From the NCBI GenBank assembly GCA_012656075.1, contig JAAKBF010000107.1, positions 1 through 64,000 of the forward strand: a stretch of DNA of 64,000 nucleotides. The letters are read 5' to 3'. The translations under genes were made by a program, and so were the position numbers. The notes below the pieces were generated by a model. The model saw only the letters and a list, made by a program, of their open reading frames with translations, searched no databases and was not told the DNA's origin. Positions within the stretch are counted from its first letter, which is position 1; the number at the start of each line of letters is the position of its first letter. The DNA comes from Phytophthora hibernalis. Lineage: Eukaryota > Oomycota > Peronosporomycetes > Peronosporales > Peronosporaceae. This document shows, piece by piece, positions 34,182 to 44,454 of the stretch.

Positions 34182-35334
34182 GGGGTTTCAGAATTACAAA
34201 AGCAGCATTCATTTGCCGTCAAAATGACATGGCATTTGTTGACCAAATGACGTGGTATTTCAGCGACAAATAAAGGTTTTGCAAAAAGAGGTATCAGAAT
34301 CAATCTAAAACAGCCGAATATTGTATTCAACCAGAATGGCGACCGTGGAAGCTCATGAACGCCGCCAAGATCAACAAGCGGCACGTGTACATCTCCAAGA
34401 CCTGCAAGTGCCGCCTGTGGACGCCGACAAGATCAGTAAGTGGCTCGTGGATGCCGTCAAGACTAGCAAGTGGCCATGGGCACAGCCGAGAGCAGCAAGT
34501 GTCCCTTTCCATGCCGAAGATTAGCGAGCGGCAGCGCCTCATTTCTAAGGTGAACTTCTTAGTGCTTTCAATCCTAGAAGAAGAGCTTGACGAATACCAT
34601 CTCTTTTTAACGACCGGATGAAGTGTTTTACGATGAAGAGGAGCTGCACGAGATCCTGCATTACATGTGTGTGCGTACAGATAGACGAATTTGCTATACA
34701 TTATGTTCTGAACCTAGACGACAAGGATTTTGGACGGCTGGCTCGAGTCTTGAAGCAGTCGTCCAATCTTGGTACATGTATTCAACCATTTCTTGCGTGC
34801 TGGCACCTTCTCCGGTTATCATTTTTGATGCGTTCTGCAAAGCTGGTTTAGTCTCGATTCAATCGACGAGTTGTACTTCATAGTACTGTAATGAGGGGAA
34901 GAACCCTCGCAGAACATAGGAAGCTCTGTCATACCAGGCATAATGCATGCACCACCAGGTTCTTAGACTTTTTGGCGGGAAACAAGAGCTTTTGCATTAG
35001 AAATCTTACCTCTCAAGATCGAGAGTGCGGACGGGGTGGTGTCGGTAGAGCTTGGACCACTGTGCAGTTAGCTTCGCCAGTTTCAGCCCTGTATTTACAG
35101 TAGTGAAGCCTACATGGGCTAGCTCTGTGTTTCCTCTGCACGAGAAAAACGAGTGAGGGCCACGTCTCCTGGCGGATCACAGATTTCTTTATGTCCTTTC
35201 GCGAAATCACCCACTTCTGGACGTGGGTCATTTCGATATGTGGCCAAATGTCATGGCATTTGGCCCGGAGATGACATGTTATTTGGCGTCGAAATGATTG
35301 TGATTTGAACCGATTTTTGTTATTCTGAAACCCC
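34182..35334. mobile_element. TA-flanked non-autonomous DNA transposon
   Basis: Inverted ends of about 20 bp, GGGGTTTCAGAAT then A/TACAAAA, with weaker similarity continuing for about 80 bp (ATGACATG, ATTTG motifs). The dinucleotide TA flanks each end (34180-34181 and 35335-35336), the target duplication of Tc1/mariner-type elements. No transposase is inside. It includes a coding-like minisatellite (34350-34500). Confidence 0.65.
34350..34500 (+). repeat. Minisatellite of about 30 bp inside the TA element
   Basis: Five degenerate units, each ending in a variant of AAGACCAGCAAGTGG preceded by CGTGGACGCCG. In one frame they encode a Lys/Ser/Asp-rich repeat. Confidence 0.55.
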
Positions 35335-35336
35335 TA

Positions 35337-35767
35337 ATTGAAAAATATTGATGAATGCATCAAGTTCATTATTAATTAATCCATAGTTGTGATAGAAACC
35401 TGCCTAACGTGGTTTTTCAAGTCATGAGCCTTGCCAGAGCATGGACCAAATATTTCTCCCCGCGTTCAACTTTGATTAAAACCTTTGTAGACAAGGGTGG
35501 CATCAAACCGTACAACAAGTACATCAGAGATGCATAGTAGTATAATTCTTCATCGTAAAACTAGTTTGATAAAGGCAATTGTTGACAGTAATTTGTAGCG
35601 GCAAAGGGAAAATAACAGAATCCGTGATGAATTCAAATTAAAGGCAGAAAGCGAGATGGTACAGTAGGTGTGGTTGCCAACCATCTTCAAAATCGAAAAG
35701 TGGTCAAATATTTCTTGAATTATTCGAACGGGTTCAAACTACGAAATACTACCTACCGGTAGTTCTC
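35337..35767. other. No recognisable gene
   Basis: AT-rich spacer between two transposons. Confidence 0.4.
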
Positions 35768-36048
35768 TTAACCCTTAGCACGCGGGGGTGGAATTTCACC
35801 TTCTGCTGTTCTGGAATAGCATAAGAAAAACTTGTTTTTACTATGGTCGCACATCCGCAAAAGGGTTGGAACGCCCCTTCCCAATATCATGCCACGTATC
35901 CAAATACGGCGATCCTATTAAGTTTCATACCATATGGATTAAAGTATCTCAGGGCTCATATTTCGAGAAAAACAAAAATCGGTTCCCCTGTTGCGCTTCG
36001 GCGCCAAACCAGTCATTCTGAGATTTCGCCGCGGAGAAGACAACCGGG

Positions 36049-39000
36049 ATGGCGTATCCAATGGATTTCAAGGACATCTGGCCTCGTTTGAGAAAGGAAA
36101 ACTGGACTTGGAAGGGAGCTACGGGGATTCAGCTAAACTACGTCGTTGTGCGTGCGTAGGCGTTAGTTGTTGGTCTAATCTTGTCGTGTCGCAGCATTTT
36201 CTACGTGAAGCCTGGCGGCAAGGTCAGAGGAGGAAAGCGCAGTGTCGACTACTTCAACGGCGAGGACAAGCTGCTAGCTTACGTGCGATCAGATAAGGAG
36301 TTGTGCGCACGTCTAAACATCGCCAACGTGCGAAGGACAAGCCAGTACGTGCACTGAGTTGTATTTTGAGTGTTATTGTATGTGCTAACTGTTTAAAATG
36401 TTACTTTTAGTTCGAGGTGTTGCTGAAGAAGACGTGAAAGACCATCGGGGCCGAGCTACTGCATCGCCACCATCAGCGAAAAAGAAACGCGAATCGGTAA
36501 AGAAGCCTGCCGAGAAGACAGGCAAGACTGCTAAACGGCGCGCGGGATGTACGATAAAGCGTCCGAAAAAGATGACGAAGAAGCAGTTGGCGGACGAAGC
36601 AAGCACGCGGCGTCGAGCAATGGCAAGTTTTGACAAAGTATGGGGACCAGAAAACACAACAGGTGCGTCTCGTGATCTTACAATGTGGCTAGAAGAAGGG
36701 TGCTAACCTCTTGTGATATTTTGGCGACAGTGAGCGATGGAAACGCTGTTGAACCACCCTTATCAGATGTAGCGACATCTTCGTCGCCGGATAGTAAGCC
36801 CCCCGAAATGGGGATTCTCGTTGAATATGCTGACAAAATATGTGTATGGTTTGAAGGAAATGCTGTTCCGATCACCACAGACGATATCACTGACACGGAT
36901 GGTATAACGGCCGGACGTAATGCTGACGCGTAAGGTGTCTCGCAGCAAGTTAGTGCTGGCAGTAATGCTGACGCTACCACCAGAATCACTGCTAATGCTG
37001 ACACTGTCAGCCCAGACGACGCTTATGCTCATCTCGAACGTGTTCGAAGTGGCGCTAATGCTGACCGGGAAAGCGTTCGGATTGATGCTAATGCTGACAA
37101 GATCACACCCACAATTGAACTGGCAGCTAATGAAGACGATGACTCGACCCAATGTGAAGTCGACGGAACCCGTGAACATTCGGGTAACAGTGAAGCGGAG
37201 GAAGGCAGGCGTGTATCCGTTCACCACTCCGATTTGACTACATAGATGCGATGGATCCAAACGTAGTTAACCCAAGCAACACAGAGCTCGATACGGATGG
37301 AGAAGGAGGCGATGACATTCCTGAAGCCGCAGGTGGCGATGAAATTGACGGCGACGTGAGCGGAATAGTGTCATGAACGGATGCCAGTCTACAACGAGAG
37401 TTGCAACGCGTTGCTGGCTTGATCAACGACGACGAACGGGCGCGACTGCACATGCGCATTCAAGGTTAGTTACGTTTGATACAGTATGTTGACTGGGACA
37501 GCATCTAACATTGTGTTTTTGCTGATAGCGTCATCTCAAGTCTACACTGCTGATCAATTGGACCAAATGAAGGTGGATGGCTGGGAAGTGCTTCCGGAAA
37601 ACGTTGAAGCTGGGATTCCGAACGATCCTGAAGTCGACAAGATGTATTCAGGATATTGCGGGCCCTCACAAGATATCATGCTGGTTTCCAAGTCACCGCT
37701 TAGACTTTTCTACTATTTCCTTCCGAAGACATTTTGGCGTGAAGTGGCTACACAGATGAATCTATACTGGCAGCAGACACTGGAATCAAGATTGCAGAAA
37801 GCGGAATAGAATGAAGCAACAGTCACACATCGAGCACCACGAACTAGGGCTGCATTACTCACGAAACTCAGAAAATTCAAAAGGGTTTCCCCTCATGAAG
37901 TCGTGCAATGGATTGTATTGGTACTTGCATATGCTTTGAGACCATGCAAGCAGATGGAAGAGTATTGGTTCAAGGATGCCATTGGAGTACTGCCGGCAGA
38001 AACTTTCAATATTGTCATGTCACGCGACCGTTTCCGAGATATCTCTAGATTTATCCACTTTACGGATAACACGAATCCTGCTGCAGTGAAGGATAGAGCT
38101 TGGAAGATTCGGTCGGTGCTTTCCGTATTGGAAAGGACCTATAAAGAGGGCTTCGTACTCGGCTCTCACGTTTCAATTGATGAGAGTGTTCTTCCTTCTC
38201 ATAACCGGAGAAACCCAACGAGAACATTCATGAAAGACAAGCCGCATCGCTGGGGTTCCAAGAGTGTTATGACCTGCTGAGCGGAAACAGGATATTGCAA
38301 GCGGTGTGTATGCTGACATGTTGAATACGTGTAATGCAATAGCGTTGATATGGATATTGGAAGGACTGGCGACTCGGAAGAATCGCAATCCATGGACACT
38401 AAGAATGGACCGGCTGCTGTTGTTCATAACATTACGTGCGTGCTTCGTGGTTTACCCTTTGAGGGTCGCCGGCTGGTGGTGGGTGATCGCTACTATACGT
38501 CGATCCCACTGGTTCAGCAACTTCGTACAATGGGATTCAATTATGTGGGTACAATGCAGAGCGACCGGAAGGGCTGGTGCGAGCAGCTGAGCTATCCGAA
38601 GAAGAAGCGACAAGCTCGTACGCCGCGAGGAACGTTTAGGATGGCAGTGGCGAAGTCGAACCCCGGCCTGATCTCGGTCATGTGGGCCGACAACACTATC
38701 GTGTACTTTTTGGCTTCCTAAGTGACTGCCGAACCCACAACGGTGCGGCGACGAGGAAAGACGGATCGAAGTGATGTGCCGTGTCCCGGCCTGGTAGCCG
38801 AATATCAGCGCAACATGGGTGGTGTCGATCGCCACGATCTGCTACGGCTGCACGCGTACTCTATGCAAATGTCCCTCCGGTACGTAATTATGCTGACACG
38901 GAAGGATTATTTGCTTTGATTTATGCTGTACCGATGTGCATGTTCAACAAATACTAGTCCTCGGGCTTGTTGATATGGCCCTGGTCAACGCGTACATTGT

Positions 39001-39490
39001 CTAAAAGTATGTGTGTGAAAAGAAGAGAAAGAAGAACTCACCCTTTGAGTTTCTAGCGCGGCTTCACCAAGATCTTATCGAGCAAAGTGAGGATAGCTTT
39101 ACGCAAACCCGTTCTTCGCCCGGGGAGCATATTGCAGTGGAGAGACCGGCATCAATGCATGGCGAGCATACGCTATCATAGACTGAGGATCATCGCCTTA
39201 ACAATGGCGTCCTGTGTCTGCGCCATCGTCAATGCAAGGTGTGTTCGTACTACAATCCGGAAGGAAAAAAGCGAGGGGGACTTCAACCTGTGTGCTCGCG
39301 GGGTAAACGCGGATTGGTTACGCTGTGTAACAAAGTACGCGGTCACCCGAAGAATGAAGAGTTTACGTGCTCGCAGATTTGGCACATGGTGTGGCAAAAT
39401 GGTGAGTTTGCTCCCAAGGCCAGTCGCATCCGAGACAGAGGAATTAAGGACGTAAAACGCGTCGTAATACATCTGAATCCTTCTCTTTAG
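36049..39490 (+). pseudogene. piggyBac-like transposase (intron-containing, broken)
   Basis: It starts MAYPMDFKDIWPRLRKENW. Probable introns are 36156-36194, about 36341-36411 and about 37466-37530. The N-terminal part includes GGKRSVDYFNGEDKLLAYV, a Lys/Ala-rich linker (36420-36640) and an acidic NAD-repeat linker. The DDE core is VLPAETFNIVMSRDRFRDIS and RFIHFTDN; then SIDESVLPSHN with the first Asp at 38179, KPHRWGSKSVMTC, VVGDRYYTSIPLVQQL with the second Asp at 38485, and RNMGGVDRHDLLRLHAY with the third Asp at 38827. A Cys-rich domain (CKVCSYYNPE, PVCSRGKRGLVTLC, EFTCSQIWH) closes the protein at 39490, like the DNA-binding tail of piggyBac transposases. In-frame stops at 36930, 37375, 37807 and 38278, plus frameshifts, inactivate it. 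Confidence 0.75.
36918..37115 (+). repeat. In-frame NAD-coding repeat
   Basis: The motif TAATGCTGAC recurs at least five times with variable spacing, in the reading frame of the transposase, giving repeated Asn-Ala-Asp within an acidic linker. Confidence 0.6.
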
Positions 39491-40048
39491 TTCATGACTG
39501 TCTTCTATCGGTATTCCATGCGCGCACTAGCGTCGCATGCATTAGAGATGATATACTACCAGTCAGTCACCTTACTGCGAGCGGTGTAATGTAGGCTCTC
39601 TCGTTCGCGTCCAGCTCCTTGATGGCTCCGTGGCTGGTTTGGTATGCGTGGTCGCAGTAGCTGACTCGCACCCTATGCGCACACGGCTGGGTTGGCAGTA
39701 GGATACATATCGAGCATGCAGGTAATGAAGACTTGGACTGGTCCACTGCTGCGCCTTGGCTGATTTAGTGAAGAAGTAAAATGACGACCGCCTCTCGCTT
39801 GTACACCTCGCCGGCCATTCGTCACGAGAATTCATAAAAATCAAGATTTCACGACTGCGGCTAACCAGTTGCGATTGGCTTTATTAAATGTGTCTCACGG
39901 CACATCCTGTTTGCGGGGTTTATTACCGAGGAGCTTAGCTACAAACTATGCGCAAAAAGGGCATTTTTTACTGGCTTGAAGTACTTTATCACTGACTATT
40001 GGTTTTTAGTAACCCGTCCATGTCACCCGTCCGCGTGCTAAGGTGTAA

Positions 40049-41573
40049 CCCCAAGTCCAGCATGATCGCGGCCGGTCTCTCGCGCTGCGTCCGACGTCCC
40101 ACTGCACGCGCCAGGCGTAAGACAAACCGACCGATGACTCGGGCTCAACTCGAAAGTCAAAGCCAGCGGCGCGCTGTCACGTGCCTTCACATTTTTGGTC
40201 CTTAATTTAAGGACAAAAAATCGCTTAAGTACGCTGGACTTTCCCATTTTTTGTCCTAGAACAGGGAAATATGGACAAATATGACTTAGTGTTTGTATTG
40301 AGGGTGATTTGTCCACGCTAAATGCGACGTGTCCGATATATCAAATTGTCTTTATTGCGTTTTCGAAAAGTAAACCCAACACTCATTGAGTCAAAATCGA
40401 AGGTGAGACCAGTACATTTGTTAGTTTCTTAAGCGTAATCTACTTTAATCAATTTTAAAAAACATATTACGAGCTCTGCTGTATCCAATGCGAATCGAGA
40501 GCATCCTTCAGTGTTCGCATGTGGACACCACCCGCAGTTAGTGATGGAAAAACCGTTTTCAACGTTTTTAAACGGAAGGTTGATAACCACGAGGTTAAAA
40601 ACCCGGGTTAAAAAATAGAAGTCAGCTAATTAAATGACTGGCTGTCAACTTTTTATAACCAATGTTAACGTTTGTAAACCGATATAGCGGTTACAACATT
40701 TTCAGCCCAACTGGTTGGATACCATCCCTAGTTGTACTTCCCCACTGTATCTGCTACTTGTAGCGAGTACGCCACTAACCAATTGCTAAATGCACAACCA
40801 CGTATATTGTCATTAAGTAAATATGTTGACACTATGGGATTTGTTCACCACGCCTCCTGACAAATAAAACCCGACCACCACGGATTCTGTCATTTGCTCA
40901 ACGGCAAAAATGGAATGTTGTCTCTATAACAGACATGCGGTAGCAGCACAAACCTATTCCTTGCTACATTTCGGGCTTGACCGTTTGCAACCTCGGAGCT
41001 AATCTCTATTTCGGACCATTTAATACACGTATTAAAATACATGTATCCTCGAATATCTCGGAATAACGTCAGGACCAATTAGAGACCTCAAGTTTGGGTG
41101 CCAAATGGATGAAAATATTTACCTTAAGTTTATGGTACATGTACATGTACTAAGTTACCACAAGAAAGCGCGATTAGTGAGAAAAAAGCAAGGTACATTA
41201 TTCTGCGTCAAAAAGAAACGGGAGAAACCTATAACCTCGAATAAAGTATGGAAAAGAATATTCTTCTCCTTACAAATCCTTTGTCTACTTTATTTAAACT
41301 TTATAAACCTTCTTAACTATGTGCAATTTAAGTGTTGCTTGTAAACATAGATTACTGAATGTACCAGACTGTGCATGCAGACTCTCTGCCCAGTGGATAC
41401 ACTGGATCATTCATGTACGATGTATCCATACAGGCACCAACACGTGGCAGTTTCCCACGTTTTCTACCAATGGAATGGCTTGACGATCGTGTGGTCCGTA
41501 CCGTATCCCTCGTCGCCGTTTACACGTCAGAACGCAATTCGCCGCACACGTCCCCAATTGCAATCGCTTCGCA
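40049..41573. other. No gene; possible small hAT-like MITE
   Basis: Positions about 40538-40732 start TAGTGATGG and end CCATCCCTA, weakly resembling hAT termini, with an interior full of GGTTAAAA/TTTTAACC-type motifs. No target duplication was found. The rest is AT-rich without coding signal. Confidence 0.35.
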
Positions 41574-42603
41574 ATGGCTGCTGAACTTTGGGCGAGCTAC
41601 AAGCAATGGGCTGATGTCCAGGAGACGTTCCTGCTCGATTGGGTGGACCCGTCGGGCCAATACAAGCTCGCCTCTGCAGGACCTGCCCGGCACCGACTTC
41701 GCCACCGCTTTTGCCGTCATGGTCACCTACGTGGCCTTCGTCGTCATCGGCACGGTGCGTTCAGCTCTTATTAGCCTCCTTCTGCTTCTATACTAACGAC
41801 ATTTTTGTCTCCTCCAGCTCGTGATGAAGGCAGGCGTTCCGGCGTTCAACACCAGCCCACTGCAGTTCATCTACAACCCGCTGCAGGTCGTGCTGTGTTC
41901 GTACATGTGCCTGGAGGCAGGCATCCTCGCCTACCGCAATGTACGTTCCCTTGTTTCTTCGACAGCAATTTTATGAAGTTGCAACTCACATTTGCTACTT
42001 TCCTTTGTTCTACAGGGCTACTCACCCACGCCGTGCAACCCCTTCAACGCTGCGGAACCGGTCATGGGCAACGTCATGTACTTGTTCTACCTGTCCAAGA
42101 TCCTGGACTGCGTTGACACCGTTTTTATCATCCTGGGCAAAAAGTGGAAGCAACTCTCGTTCCTGCACGTGTACCACCACCTGACCGTCTACTTCGTACG
42201 TACTTTTCAGCTCTGGAGTATTCACACAAAACTCACTATTGTTATGTAGTGCTATTGGGCGAACAATCGTACGTCGTACGACGGAGATTTATACCTGAGC
42301 ATCATTCTGAACGGATTCGTGCACGCCATCATGTACATGTACTACTTCGTGAGCTCGCACACGCGCGAGATCTGGTGGAAGCCGTACCTCACGACGGTCC
42401 AGATGATCCAGTTCCTGCTCATGAACGCGCAGGGGTACCTCATGGTCTCTCGCTCGTGCCCCGGCATGCCGTACAAGATCTCGGTCTTGTACCTCGTCTA
42501 CGTGCAGTCGCTGTTCTGGCTCTTCATGAATTTCTTCATCGTCAACTACTGCCTGAGCTCGCGGAAGCGTAAGGCCGTCGAGGCCGAGAAGAAGACGCTG
42601 TAA
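41574..42603 (+). CDS. ELO-family fatty acid (PUFA-type) elongase
   Basis: Four exons: 41574-41754, 41818-41940, 42016-42195 and 42250-42603. The introns are 63, 75 and 54 bp with GT/AG ends; the first contains a TACTAAC branch-like site. It encodes about 278 residues, normal for the family. The ELO signature is complete: KILDCVDTVF, the histidine box LHVYHH, HAIMYMYYFVS and TTVQMIQF. LHVYHH, rather than LHWYHH, is typical of elongases acting on polyunsaturated substrates. Known role: condensing 3-ketoacyl-CoA synthase in the endoplasmic reticulum membrane. Several hydrophobic segments are present and the C-terminus is Lys-rich (KRKAVEAEKKTL). The frame needs one base fewer at GG 41679-41680; total exon length is then divisible by three. 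Substrate specificity cannot be read from the sequence. Confidence 0.88.
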
Positions 42604-43228
42604 ATCAGTCGAGTTGATATGCCAGTGGGAAGGAGCAAGCAAGCGCGCGTGGCTTCCGTTGGCTCTTCGATTGTGACAACGAGGCAACGCTGCTGACCAG
42701 GCTATCCTCATATCGCCAACGTTTAGGGTCTCCACCCACCTTAATCGCCTCACTAATACGTAGTACTACGACAGTTCTTGGACTTCATCTTTGTAGTTGC
42801 AGACGGCGCCAATGTGCAGTGTCCGCGTGGCGTCATCTCCAATGCCGTGTGCAGCCATGGGTAGAAAATAGACAGCAACAACACGGCTCTGCGACCGTGG
42901 CGGGTTTCAGAAGGCGTTCAAAGCGATCTGTGGAATTGAATCGAAATTGATTTCCATCAATAACGGCAAAATCCTTCATCTTGATATCCTTAAAAATAAT
43001 TAACTGTCATTTATAATATGTATCGAAGCCCGTATTTCCACATTTCTGATATGTACCGAAATAACCTTGTCATATGTAATATTTACCGAAGCTCCACCCA
43101 CTGTACCAGTACTAATCCCTTGTAGCCATCTTGTCGAAAGTTCCTTCCCATAAAGACAACCAAGTTTTCACTTACCTGTCCCAGATACTTCAGCTTTCGA
43201 TGAGCCGCGCTCCACACAAAGTTTTGCG
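42604..43228. other. No recognisable gene
   Basis: Downstream of the elongase. Two ATATGTAYCGAA-like repeats lie near 43015 and 43050. Nothing else. Confidence 0.4.
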
Positions 43229-44450
43229 GTGTCAGACTCCAACGTAACATGCGGCGTACCGGATAATGTACCAGCAAATCGAGTGTCTGCAAAGAGAACG
43301 ACGGCAAGTGAACCAAAGAAGCGGGCAAGTGCAGCAGCAAAGAAAGCAGCATCGACTTCGAGTGGTAGGCCAAAGAAAGCTCGCACACCTGGCTCAACGG
43401 CAAAGCAGACCAAAACCGCTAAGGCGACACCCAAGAAACCGAGTAAACTGGCCGCTATAAAAGCTGAAATGCTCCTTAGAGCTCGCGAATCGGCAGCCAA
43501 GTTTATTGGTGCTAATGTTGCCTTTTCGTCAGATCAAGAAGATTGGATGCCGAAAAGGTTATATCCTGACGTTGGCGCGGCATATCTGATTGAGTGATGA
43601 CACACTACCACATTGACAGTGTGGCAAGAGCTAACAAAATCAGCTTTCCTGTCGCAAAATTACAGATTTAATGGACGAACACGTCGTTTCAAACCAAGGA
43701 CCACGTCCACAACATCTTAGAAGAGGGCCTAGTTCGTGGAATTCGGCAATTTGTGCAGCTACAGAAGAATAAACCACAGTTTGCGGAGACCTGGATGTCG
43801 CTTTGCAACATGGTCCCGCAATTGTCGAATATACCTGCTCTGACTGACGACTTTGAAGAAATCGATGAGCACGTATACAAGGAGTGGTCCAATTTCCGTG
43901 GGCAGAAAGAGTTTCAAATCGCTATGAGCCCAGCTGAAGTTGAGGCGATTGAATCGATGCACTTTGACCCCGACGAATCAATTGGACAGCCCCCTAGACT
44001 CTTTGTGCACCCTGATGGGTCTGTGCTAACGAAAGTGAAAGACGAAAGCCGGCATCTTTTTGAAGACTCGGCAACTTCCAGCTTTTCACTTATATTCCAC
44101 TAGCGTTTTGGAGTCAAGTTGTAGTTTTCACAAACGAGTATGCCGCTGCCGGGGCAACCCATCGCCAAAGGATGTCGTCTTGGACGAGATGATGGCGTTT
44201 TTGGGGATCTTGTGGTACATGACACTGTTTGACAAGGGCGAAATGCTGAACTACTGGAGGGACAACGAGGAGGCATCTATTTTCCCGGGTGCGAGCTCTA
44301 CCAGTCTGGATGCATTTATGAGCTGGAACAGGTTCATCTAATTTGAGCTTCCGCTCTCGTGTCACCGTCGCCGATATTGAAAAAGACCCCGCTGCGCGAA
44401 TTCGGCCGCTAATTAGTATACTCAAGTCGCGATGTCGTCGGTATGTAGCT
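43229..44450 (+). pseudogene. Second piggyBac-like transposase, N-terminal half only
   Basis: A Lys/Ala/Ser-rich linker (43229-43480; e.g. KKRASAAAKKAASTSSGRPK) resembles that of the 36-kb element. After a break comes an N-terminal domain (43753-44103) with DDFEEIDEHVYKEWSNFRGQ, then LDEMMAFLGILWYMTLFDKG, MLNYWRDNEEASIFPG and SLDAFMSWNRF, the start of the piggyBac transposase core. Stops follow at 44341 and after; a last readable piece is VTVADIEKDPAARIRPLI. The catalytic core is absent; retroelement sequence begins just beyond. It differs clearly from the first element, so a distinct family is represented. Confidence 0.65.
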
Positions 44451-44454
44451 GTGC

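Larger units (their letters stand above)
35768..40048 (+). mobile_element. piggyBac-like element with terminal repeats
   Basis: TTAA at 35768-35771 is followed by CCCTTAGCACGCGGGGGTG. At the other end, 40024-40044 carries the inverted counterpart (CACCCGTCCGCGTGCTAAGG), followed by a mutated target site (GTAA at 40045-40048 in place of TTAA). TTAA duplications and termini starting with C's are diagnostic for the piggyBac superfamily. The 4.3-kb element contains one broken transposase gene. Confidence 0.75.

Noticed and set aside
40538..40732. hAT-type MITE
   Set aside because: Terminal similarity is only about eight bases of ten and no 8-bp duplication is visible; noted only as a possibility.
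41359..41796. A 145-residue frame overlapping the first elongase exon
   Set aside because: It contains the correct elongase residues only after 41680; upstream it is not coding. A one-base error in the exon explains it better.
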